Shown one piece after another: positions 1 through 9,733 of a stretch of DNA of 64,000 nucleotides. Source of the stretch: Hericium rajendrae (taxonomy: Eukaryota; Basidiomycota; Agaricomycetes; Russulales; Hericiaceae); contig CM065887.1 of assembly GCA_033439255.1 (NCBI GenBank), positions 1,674,001-1,738,000 on the forward strand, written 5' to 3'. How positions within the stretch are numbered: position 1 is the stretch's first letter; the number at the start of each line of letters is the position of its first letter. A model generated the notes under the pieces. It was given only the letters and a program-made list of their open reading frames with translations, did not search any database and was not told the origin of the DNA. A program made the position numbers and the translations under genes.

Positions 1-295
1 CGAGAGCCAGAGAGCATGTGCCAGGCCATATCACCATCGAATATTTTAAATTTACGAGCTTCGCGTAGCTCTGCACGTCTCGAAAAAATTCATTCCTCAT
101 GCGTTCGTCTGGGAAACTCAAAACACCAAGTTACATGGCGTGCGGAAACGTGCTGCGGGCTACAGAACATTCGTTCGCAGCTGCTGCAAAGTGCAGCAGC
201 AATGACTAAGCGTGGCTCCTGCCGAAAAAGGCACCACTCTTCGAAGTCCGTTACAATTCGAAGTCCGCTAGAATTCAAACTCAGCTAGAGCTCGC

Positions 296-1489
296 TCAGT
301 GCCCACCTATGGCCCGACCGCCATCAAATCTGGTTGCGAGAGCAGTCCCAGGTAAGATTCGTCTATATATGGTAGTCAACCGCAATCTGGTTGCGCTCAA
401 CCGCGTTGCCGATCGCAGCCTTATATTCTCACCATCGCCTTGGGCGCCACGCTTTATCGCTCTATCTTCGACTTGCATGATTGTACCGCGATCGTGCGCC
501 GCCTGCTTCGCGAACGTCGTATCCTCGACCGCCTCGGGAAGTTCGCATTTGACGTGACCGAGATTTTCCTTGGGTGCCCTCTCTACATTCATCCCTCGGC
601 TCAGACCGCAGTGCGTTGCCGCCTCTGCTTGATCCCCGATCCCTCACACTCACTTCGTGTCTCTACAGGACACTCCCCAGTAATGATCTCTGCACCTGGT
701 TTTCCCATGTCCGCGGTTTTACCGACTAGGTTTTCCCCGCATGGGTTTTTCATCAGGTCTGCTCTCTAACAGTTGTGGCTTTCCCTTCCGCAGCATACAT
801 ACTGTCCGTCCTCGTCTCTCGTGACTGGGACCCATCATACTGGGTAGTGATCAAAGTAGTTACATGATATGAGTGTGCGTAACGTAGTCCTGTGCCTGTC
901 TACGTAGTACGCGCCACCGCTTTGTTCCGCCATGGGACCGCTGCGGAATACACTTCCTTCCTTCCTTCCTTCCTTCCACCCTGATTCAGTGTCCGCACAT
1001 CGACACATGCCCTGCTGTGCACGAGCCCCTTCTGGCGCTGCTCCTCGACCCACGTCTCTCGTACGTCATACCTTGGATGTCACCCCTGAGCAGCACGCCA
1101 TTCGCCGACACACGCATGGAACTGACTATCAAGTTGAGTGTCGTGAAGGCGTAGCCTGCGGCCTTGCTCTTCGCGCATCCCGCCGTCAGTGCGCGCAGCA
1201 TTTTGGTCTTCTCCGCATTCGGCAAGTTGACGCGCCCAATGTCCGCGAACAGCTTCAGCTTCAGCTGCAGCATCACGCGCCGCTCGCCTTTGTACCCCCG
1301 CAACGGTCACTTCGGTGAGTGGTTCTCCAAGCTTAGTGTCGTGAGGTTCTCCCTCTTGCCTAGCGCAAGTGGCACGTCCTCCGCGATCTGTGTGTCTTCG
1401 AGCCCGTCCAGAGACAGCATGAGCGGCTCCGTCCGCTTCCTTCTTGCCTGCCTCCCGCATATACTAACATGCTCCGTGTCCCGATGCAT
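296..1489 (-). pseudogene. decayed coding fragment, unknown product
   Basis: Read on the minus strand, the stretch from about 1489 down to 1090 carries protein-like sequence in one frame, including LMLSLDGLEDTQIAEDVPLA and, after one in-frame TGA at about 1307, KLKLFADIGRVNLPNAEKTK and AFTTLNLIVSSMRVSANGVL. The same frame is open again at 592-296 (ELPEAVEDTTFAKQAAHDRG), so several exons or exon remnants of one gene are possible. I do not recognise the family. The TGA stands where a CGA arginine codon would fit, which is what CpG decay would give. The area is GC-rich compared with the AT-rich DNA after 1500. It could be the remnant of a host gene or of a transposon cargo gene. The frame and protein-like composition are seen; the gene itself is inference. 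Confidence 0.3.
953..977. repeat. CTTC microsatellite
   Basis: About six tandem CTTC units in a row. A simple tract with no sign of function. Confidence 0.9.
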
Positions 1490-2442
1490 GTCTCATCGCG
1501 TGCGGAATCCTCGATGGAAAAGCTAGGTGAAGCCCCAGCACTGATTTTAGGCGAGTTAGTGTTCGCTATCCATCCCAGGCGCATACTGATTTTGTCTTTA
1601 GTCTAAGTCTTGCAGGCTACATGACTCTGTCAATGGCGACGGACCACTGCAGACCACAGCGATGCTGGCAGGAGTGGCTCAGATTGCATCGAACGAGATC
1701 GAATAGTTCTAGTAGCTACAAACAAAATATGTACCTCAAATTGAATATATTCAACTACTACTGCACCACCGACCTGATTCGATGTGATTCGAAATCGGCC
1801 TAAAGAGGACCGATGTCAATCGATGTGCTTCGCTATGCTCCGACGCGACATCGAATGACATCGATATATAGTCCAAAAGTTCGAATGAGATCGAAGTCGA
1901 CGCTGACATTCGATATCATTCGATCTCATTCGCGCCGATTCTCACTGGGTGTCAAACTTGATGTCCTCAGCTCGATCCTGGTGACAGATCAGCATCACGA
2001 GTGCTGCGCACTATAGAAAGAAGTCGCACCTGGTGCTGGTATATCGTCTCGAAGGTGATTGTCCAGAGACAGAAGCCAGCATAGAGCAGTGTGAGGACCT
2101 GCCAGTGGTCCCTTAGATCGGCGAAGTCGCTCTAGCCCATGCAAGTGCCGGCTCCGAACATGAGCCCCTGTCAGATTTTGTTAGGATCATGCTCAATCAA
2201 GTGGGCGATGCGGATGCATTGACTTACAAGGGGAATGGGCACGAGGTTCGTCCACTGCTGATAGCATTACGGAATGAGATCAGAGATCATTAGATAGTAG
2301 GACGGATGCCTTCAGCGAGTCAGGTCAGGACAAATACATATATATAACAGTATCAAGGTTCCCCTCGTGCAGAGTAGACTGGAACAAAAAATTACGCCGG
2401 GAAATTTGCTCTTTACTGTCGCATACGCACATTGATCACATC

Positions 2443-2622
2443 AACCGTCCCGGACGGTTACGCAGTGGACAGGGTTGACAAGGTCACCTGGGTGACCGGA
2501 CCGCATCGTCGACTGTACAGTGGTAACCGTCCCGGACGGTTACTCACGGTGCAGTGCGCATGCACAGTGCATGTTGGGTTGGGGTTTGGCGATGTACACA
2601 GTGACGACCGTCGTGGACGGTT
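2443..2622. repeat. three spaced palindromes (ACCGTCC/GGACGGT)
   Basis: The palindrome AACCGTCCCGGACGGTTA occurs at 2443-2460 and again at 2525-2542, with a variant (ACCGTCGTGGACGGTTAT) at about 2605-2622. The spacing is about 80 bp each time. Each could form a perfect or near-perfect hairpin, or be a two-fold binding site. The surrounding bases also share motifs such as a CAGTG box before each copy. No gene is adjacent. Confidence 0.75.
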
Positions 2623-4683
2623 ATTCCGTGCACCATGCGATCATCAAACTCCCAGTAAAAAGTCGGTCGAGTGAGATTGAAGGAGATCAAGTGAGATCAG
2701 ATGATTAGAACGTGTTCAGGTCTCACTCGGTAAGTGGCATAATCTCACTCACGTCCGAATCAAAATGAATCAAAACGAATGGTGCATGGAAAATAATTGT
2801 GTGCCATGCTTCCAATTTGATTTCTAGGTATTATTTCATCGAAGGACATCGAACAGGTACAGAGCATAGTCCGATGGCCGCAAATGAGTCCAGTTCATAT
2901 CAGAGCGTGGAAATAATCATATTTTGGGCCAGAATCGACAATGATCTGAGCAAATCGAAGCAAATCAGAATGTGATCAGCTCCCCAGCGAGACACATCAG
3001 AGCAGGATAGTCCTGCCGAATCCTTGGACGGACATGCCGCCCTTGCCCATGTCGCCTACCGATGTCGATAAGTAGTCATTTACTGCGCGTGCTGCACAGT
3101 AGAGACGAGCTGCTTCCACTTCAGAAACTCAGTGCAATGTGCTTTCACTTTCCAATAAATGACGTCGGGATGGTCTGCAGCAGTAAGAGGCACGGGAAGG
3201 TCATCTGGGCGTGGAAGAGGTGACGACACTGCGATCGGAGCTCTTGAAATCCCAAGATGGATGCTGAAATGGGGACCTCGTCTTCCTTTGTGACGAATAT
3301 GCTCCTGTTGTTCATTAACCTAAATGCAGCTGAAGTTAAGTTATAACTGTAGAAAGAGGTGGTCGTACGTACTTCAGTGTACTGTTTTCAAACTGCACAA
3401 GACTTCATCATCCACCTCTCATCAGTGAGATATCTTTGATATTCACGTATAATATCATATTTTGTATCTTTTTAACACTTCATTGAAGACTTCATGATTT
3501 CTATATCATGCTAAGAAATGATGAGAGTTGTGTAACATTCTTAGATCAAATTGTGCATTTCCTTAGAAAAATATGGCCTATAGCTGTCACATTTCAGCCT
3601 TTAAGAGCAATTTAGAGAAGAACTCAAGGAACTTTATGATAAGTCTGCAGCCATAGATACTCGATTTCTTGTTCATCTTTCAATTTAAATGCTCTCACCA
3701 GAAGCACTTCAGTTAGTCTACACTTGCAGAACTTCAATCCTTCTCAGAAGTTGTGAAATTATGAGGCAGTAACTCTCCCTGTCTTTCAGTGTTCTAGCTG
3801 CATGTATTTTCTCCAATTGAAAAGGTAAGTGTCACTTTTCACACCAGCATAAGGTTTTGATGCAGATAACAGGCAGTCAACTTGCTTTGTCAACATCAAG
3901 GACATGAATATTTCAGCATTGCTGAGGGTGGTGTCACCAGCTAACTTCATCTGTCCGAGAGCGCATGGCTACAGATCATTGTGCACATCTCAAATCTAAC
4001 CAACTCTCTTTGAAAACACCTTCAAGGTATGTCAGATAGCCTTGCAATGGCAGCATCTCGACAGAAATTTAGAGCTCTTTAGCAAAATGAGACACAATAT
4101 GCAGTCAGATTTTTAGCTGCTTGGACTAAGCTGCTTGATGTTGATGACTGACATCATTTACAAATAACCTTTAGAACTTCGAGAAACTTTTTCAGAAAAC
4201 TGGACCCCAAATAAAATACAAATTCATCACTAAACTAAAGAGCTTCACAGATGTGAGTGCAAAAACTATGTATAGATTTCACGGCCCTTCAGGCATCGGC
4301 TGGTCTCGTAGAGCAGGCCGTTTGTTGGGGTTTACCGACAGGCTTAGGAAGGTGAAAAAGTAGTATTTTCATCTCTTTGATATGTTACAAGTAGCTATGA
4401 GGTTCGCATAATTGCAGAAAGGTAGGGTGGAGTTTAAGGCTCAATCTCAAAATAAGCACTATTCACAAGGCCATATACAGGTGTAATGGGGCCTCTGCAT
4501 CCTTAGCAACATGCCAATGCTCTATGCAACTAGAAGGAGTGGACTTCTGGGAATGCTGTGAATGTGTCATCATCAGATCAGTTGTTGGATGTGGAAGAAG
4601 AGTGGGTGAGATCAAATTGAAGGCATGTGACATCATCAAAGTGACAAAAGGACACAGGGCAGTACAAATGATATCAGCCTTGT

Positions 4684-4743
4684 TTGTCATGTGAGGTGCT
4701 GATGTGACTGAATTTGTCATATGAGGTGCTGATGTGACTGAAT
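4684..4743. repeat. 30-bp tandem duplication
   Basis: Two adjacent 30-bp units that share GAGGTGCTGATGTGACTGAA and differ at a single position (GTG versus ATG). A recent local slippage product in non-coding DNA. Confidence 0.85.
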
Positions 4744-5769
4744 GGCACTATCTTTATATGATAAAACGGACATTGTATTTGGCAATGTATGCCTCTGTTT
4801 TTACAGTTTTTTTGACCGAAGGATTGATCATGCCTGAAAAGTAAAGTTAGGAGAGAAAAGAGATGATAATGCTTTACCATTGACTTGCCTCATCCACAAA
4901 GTGTCATGAGAGGGTAGGCAATGCAAATCTTTTTGTACTGGTGTAGTTTATCACAAAGGTGTTCTAAAATTGGTCGATGGATCAGCATGGAGTCGGTGTG
5001 CACTGATGATAACATCAAGAGCTTTGTGTCCATTGTGGTGCAGGTGGACAACAACAGCAATGCCGCTGATGTAGTCTAGAAAAGCTTGGTCGAGAAAGGG
5101 TTCTGGCCAAATGGCCATCAATCCTACAGTGTCAGTGAGAAAATGAATGAGGACACTGGCTGTGGTCAATGAGCAGTATATGTCTCTATCATTTGGAGTC
5201 CAACAGTCATGATTGGTGCTGTGGAGGATAAGCTATAAGATAACTGATCCTGATAAAACAGATTCACACTCATTCAGTTCATGAAGGAACACATTTGTTG
5301 TCGTGAACAAAACCTGTTTTGATCATCGACCTAACCGATTCAGTGATTAAAATTGTATGATAGATCAGTATCGGTGTGCGATAGATCGGTATGGGCCAAT
5401 AAATGGATTGCTGAACACTATGAGACCTGATCGGCAAGCACCAAGTGATCGGACCAAGTCAAGACACAGATTCAAGATCCCGATCACCATCAACCTGCAG
5501 TCTGGCGCTCGATCTTAAGATTTAGTAATATTCCTGTGGAAGCAAAAATGATATTAAAGGGTTCGCATTGACACGCAGTGCCACCTGACAACCATGCTCG
5601 GTATTTTCTGCCCTCATCGCTCATCTCTTGATGCATAGCTTTATCCGCTGCTCGTCAATCCAATCTTCAAGGACAATCCCATCGAAGTCTGAGTAACTCG
5701 CGAATACACCCACCACGTGCTATTTAATTTGGTCATCTCAGGTGTACAGCTCACGTCAGGATTCCCCAG

Positions 5770-6418
5770 GATGTCTATTTTGAGCAGAGCATCGATAAGT
5801 GCCATGCGCCCTGCCTCGTGTCAGCAGCCAGGTGGCATAGCCCCACCGGACCAGCATGCTCTACCACCTCGTCCCTCCTCTCCCCTCCAGATTGTCAATG
5901 ACCTCGATGATGATGACCACCTCACGTATCCCTCCTCCTATCATTATCTCTCGGTAGAGGCATGGTATCCTGCCTACTCGCTCAGCTAGTTCGTCACGCA
6001 GCATCCATCCCTTCGTATCTGCAAAGGCCTGCTCATCGAGCTGGTGCTGACTTACAAGAAGACCACCCTCACCACCCGAGCACACTTGGCCAAGATCTCG
6101 CATGTTGGCCCAACCTGGGTGCACTTCCGAGCAGAGCGTGAAGACACTCGGGGGTACGAACTGACAAGTGTCCAGCTGTGGTCCCTCGCATCTGGACCGA
6201 GCTCCCTCGCTACTATCCCATCCTCGCTCTCCCTAGCTGCTGCCATCCGATCAACATACACGAGCCGTTCAACCCAACAGGTGACAGGCAGATCCACAAC
6301 CGGCCATTCGTCCTCCCCGACAATGTCGATCCTGAGGATGTGGAGAGGGTGGAGCAGTTGCAGCGGTGGTCATGCAAGATGGATATCTTGACAGGAAAGG
6401 AATGGTACTACATCTGAG
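5770..6418 (+). pseudogene. broken coding fragment, unknown product
   Basis: The region is more GC-rich than its surroundings and reads as protein in two successive frames. The first gives MSILSRASISAMRPASCQQP, then an acidic run NDLDDDDHLTYPSS, and after an in-frame TAG near 5988 continues with LLIELVLTYKKTTLTTRAHL and THVGPTW-like text. From about 6180 a second frame gives ELPRYYPILALPSCCHP and FVLPDNVDPEDVERVEQLQR, ending EWYYI and TGA at 6416-6418. One stop and at least one frame change therefore separate the parts. I do not recognise the family. It resembles the DNA-binding or linker parts of fungal transposon-associated proteins only in general composition. Confidence 0.35.
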
Positions 6419-6945
6419 GAGAGGGAATGCAGCCATGGACTGCTTGTATGTTTTGTTTTGTCTCATGCTTTGCTTGCTATCACATCGTCATTACTCATTG
6501 TCACATCTACGCTATCTGTCATCATATTCCACATGTCGATCTTTGCGCACAAGCTATTCAGACCTTCTGCATTAATCACACGACCATCTGTCTTATCGCA
6601 CCCTCCTTCGTTGACTTCATCATTTTTCTACATCTGTCACGAGTTAGGAAGTGCTACGTGGACTTTACTACTATTGTTTACTCAGCTATGATGAGCGCGC
6701 ATACTATACGTCACATGCAGCAGTTGTCCATAGTTTGTTCGTCATGGTGGAATACATTCGTTCGGTGACATGTTCAGAAAGCTTGAAGGTTTACAGTAAA
6801 AGCTAGATAAATCTTAAAGATATTTGAAAGTAATCTTGAGCTATTCTATGCCTAGTAATAGAGTGAGAACAAGTGCCAGGATTCAGAACTAAGTTTGAAT
6901 GACTATAAGATTTAGGTAAAAATAAATACTCAAATCTGTAAATAG

Positions 6946-7085
6946 TTACGATTCCTTAGAATCATTTACTCTAACCTGCTTTTCAACTCAAAAAAGATGA
7001 CACCCAGCCAATGTAATGCCTTTGATAGTAATAATTTCTCACATCTTAAAGTAAGGTTGTAGGTTCGATTCTGGCAATTGTCATT
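6946..7085 (+). repeat. degenerate tRNA-like SINE head
   Basis: It begins TTACGATTCCTTAGAATCAT, a small hairpin, followed by TTACTCTAACC, and ends near a B-box-like GGTTCGATTCT at 7062-7072. Two better copies of the same unit lie at 25635 and 26819. Here the middle is strongly diverged. It is probably an old copy of the same tRNA-derived element. Confidence 0.5.
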
Positions 7086-7799
7086 TTTGTGATTTTAAAT
7101 AGTTCTGAGAGATATCAGTCTACTAAATCAAATTTAATTAGTGTTAAACTATATGCATATGTAAATCAATGCTAGTCTTATTAGAACTGAAAGATTTTAG
7201 TATAAGAAAGTGCAAACTTGTTGAAATAACAGATAAACATATTTAATAGGATATTCTGCATCTTGTTATTGATGTAAGTGAGTGGGATGTATGATAACAT
7301 GATAAAGGCAGATTCTACCTCCTCAGAACATTTTTTTCCATGAGAATAGATTCAGAAATGACTGAGATATGAGCAAATCACTTCAAAAGATACCTTTGAG
7401 GAGAAGAATATAGTAATTGCATCATAGCGACGCAACGAGTGGTGCTATTTACACAATAAAGATATCGTTGGAAAGATCTGATTCATACCTTTCCAACGGT
7501 ATATTGTACAAGACGATTGGATATGTATCGAGAAAACACGGTCACAATTACTGAAGGGTTGGTGTTAGAGGTAGAGGCAAAGTTGTTGAGGCCATATCTT
7601 TCTATCGACTCATCCAATTATAATGTACCTAGCATTGTTGAAAAGGTATAATAAAGAGCTTTCTGACGCAATCAAGGGACCAGTCAGATAATGAATTTTA
7701 ATTTTTATCTTACCTCTTTTTTATTTATTTTATTTATAAGGAGGTACACTCAAATTATCACAAAACCTTTTATTTGCCTATTTTTAAGGTTTTACATAA

Positions 7800-7883
7800 T
7801 CCGCAGCATGGGCAAAATGACATACTCCTGTCCCATGACATCATGAAGGGGACGGGAGTACGTTATTTTGCCCGTGCTGTGGA
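7800..7883. mobile_element. 84-bp hairpin MITE with 8-bp TSD (hAT-like)
   Basis: Almost the whole unit folds on itself. The left arm starts TCCGCAGCATGGGCAAAATG and the right arm ends GCCCGTGCTGTGGA, with a short loop around ATGACATCATGA. It is flanked by an exact 8-bp direct repeat TTACATAA at 7792-7799 and 7884-7891. An 8-bp duplication fits hAT-type (and some other) transposases. The few mismatches between arms are mostly transitions. It is non-coding and must be moved in trans. Confidence 0.85.
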
Positions 7884-8205
7884 TTACATAAGCAATTTAT
7901 AAGCAGGAAAAAATCGAAAAAATCATTCAAGTCTAGGGGCAAATCATCAAATCATCTGAGAATAGGCACATACTTAGTAGCATAAAAAATCAGTAAAAAT
8001 CATGTTAATATGGCCATTGATAGTACTATTCAGAAACACTTGAGTTTATGTTTATAGCTAGAGCATTGACAGAGATATAGCCAAATTACTGATTCAGACC
8101 CCCTAGAAGGTAAAAATAAAATCAATCTAGGCAACATACAACAGTTGACAGACTTTCAAAGGCCACACTTATGTACTTCATAAATGTAAACACAATTTTT
8201 GAGAA

Positions 8206-8251
8206 GTCACATGCAACAGTAAGCCTGACCGGACTCGCTGTTGCATGTGAC
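8206..8251. repeat. 14-bp perfect hairpin
   Basis: GTCACATGCAACAG at 8206-8219 is the exact reverse complement of CTGTTGCATGTGAC at 8238-8251, separated by an 18-bp GC-rich loop in AT-rich surroundings. It is probably the relic of a very small inverted-repeat element. No clear target duplication was found. Confidence 0.7.
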
Positions 8252-8984
8252 CATTATTTTGTCATTAGTTCAACTCTTGCTGGTAACAAAGTTTAAAAAT
8301 AAAAGATAAGTGTAAAACAATATACTTTGAAGATGGAGATCTTTGCAGCATTACAATACTAGTATATTCAATTCTCTATTATCTTATTAATTCTGTAAGA
8401 ATAACAGTACAAAGTTCGAACAATTCAAAAGGAATCGTATTGCCGTGCAGAGCATCGGCCCTCTTCTCCCAAGTCTAAGAATTAAGAATATCTCTAGTCC
8501 ATGGTTCAACAAGCTTACAAGCGATGAGTCTGCCTAGCCCCAGGCTGACAGAGCAGTGGATTGATAAGCACATTTGCTTACAGAGCACTGATAAAAGTGT
8601 CAAATAGTAACAAACAAAGTTTATAGAGCAGAATTTCTGATTACAAAGCAAGATTTAGGATTACAAAGCAGGAAAGATGTATTATAAAGCAGACAGAGTG
8701 TTAAGAAAGTGGATTTATAAGCAGGAAATGTGATTATAAATCAGATCAGTAAGCAAGAATGTGATTACAAATGCACTTAATAAGCAAAGAATGCAGCATT
8801 ACAAAGCCAAGTTTGCTTATAAAACTCATTATAAATCACTCATAAATGCAGGAAATATTCTAAGGTTACATACATAGTAGATAGTTCTCACAGTAGTGTA
8901 GCATCATGTACATATATGGAAGTTCATTCTCGGGGCCCCAAAAGGTATATAAGGAGCTCCAGATTGACCTAACCCCCCCCAATC

Positions 8985-9594
8985 CACCTGTGTGACACAA
9001 TACTCGAGCCTAGTAAGCCTCGTGATCCGAACCCTGATTCAAGCCTAATCTGCCTCAGATTGTGTTAATCTGCATACTACGGTTACTACCCCCTCCAGTG
9101 TCCACCTTGTAGCCAGTCTGCCCGCGGTCTCGGGGCTGTTCGGTCTGCACCGCTCGTCATCAGGCACGGATCAACACCAGCTCGGCAACGTCTCGGCATG
9201 CGTGTCCCGTCCCTCCCGTCCATCGTCCCGTTCCCTCGGTGCCTATCGGTGCACGCCTCTTGCTTGCCGCTGTCCCACCTATCAAGCGCTCGCCGTCGTC
9301 GCTGTCACTGATGACGACGATGCGTTCTCCCTCCTCCCATCCTTTATAGGGGACAATGTACATATATTCTAAGTCACTAAAATGCGTAGATTACAAATAT
9401 CACAGTACATTTCTGATTGCACCACCATATAGAGGTGTAAAGCAGTTCTCGTCCAGCACTGCCTGGGCCTGTTAGGCGCTCGTCGTTGTCATCGGTGACG
9501 GTGACCGTCCTCCCTCCTCCTGTCCCCTACGGGGGACAATGTATATACCTATCGAATCGTGACGATGTGTAGATTGCGAATATCAAGTCAGATC
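8985..9594 (+). repeat. KDZ left terminal inverted repeat
   Basis: It matches the reverse complement of 18385-18994 over its whole length with scattered, mainly transition, differences. It contains two subterminal blocks, each with CTCCCTCCTCC, then GGGGACAATGTA, then TGTAGATT or CGTAGATTAC; these end near 9400 and 9590. The inner block reads as an older tandem copy of the outer one. Such subterminal repeats are where transposases of large elements usually bind. The inner edge is at AATATCAAGTCAGATC. Confidence 0.85.
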
Positions 9595-9733
9595 TTTGGT
9601 TAGGATATCATATACAATGGTATATCTGTACTTCACTCATAAATGATCACGTGACTTTGACACGCTGATCAATGGACGCGTCGTGGGTCGATCTGGCCCC
9701 ACAATCTGTGCTCTTCGCCGCGCTACCACCGCC

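Larger units (their letters stand above)
1500..5716. other. gene-free AT-rich stretch
   Basis: No convincing coding sequence on either strand. Between 1690 and 2000, and again between 2660 and 2990, the text is rich in short variants of TCGAATGAGATCGA and its complement, as in a mutated inverted-repeat element. A trio of palindromes lies at 2443-2622 and a 30-bp duplication at 4684-4743. A minus-strand open stretch at 5169-4951 has protein-like composition but no recognisable motif. The rest looks like old, heavily mutated repeat DNA. Confidence 0.5.
6419..8984. other. gene-free AT-rich stretch with small hairpin elements
   Basis: No coding sequence is seen. It holds a degenerate tRNA-like SINE head (6946-7085), an 84-bp MITE (7800-7883) and a hairpin (8206-8251). 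At 8425-8480 there is a block (GAATCGTATTGCCGTGCAGA followed by CATCGGCCCTCTTCTCCC) that recurs in mutated form at 33685-33735, so it is dispersed repeat DNA. From 8600 to 8860 the text repeats ATTACAAAGCA and ATAAGCA variants, a decayed short-period array. Confidence 0.55.

Noticed and set aside
650-850. Copia LTR fragment suggested by GGTTTTCCCATG and GGTTTTCCCCGCATGGGTT motifs
   Set aside because: The motif style fits fungal copia LTRs, but no terminal repeat, primer site or coding region was found nearby.
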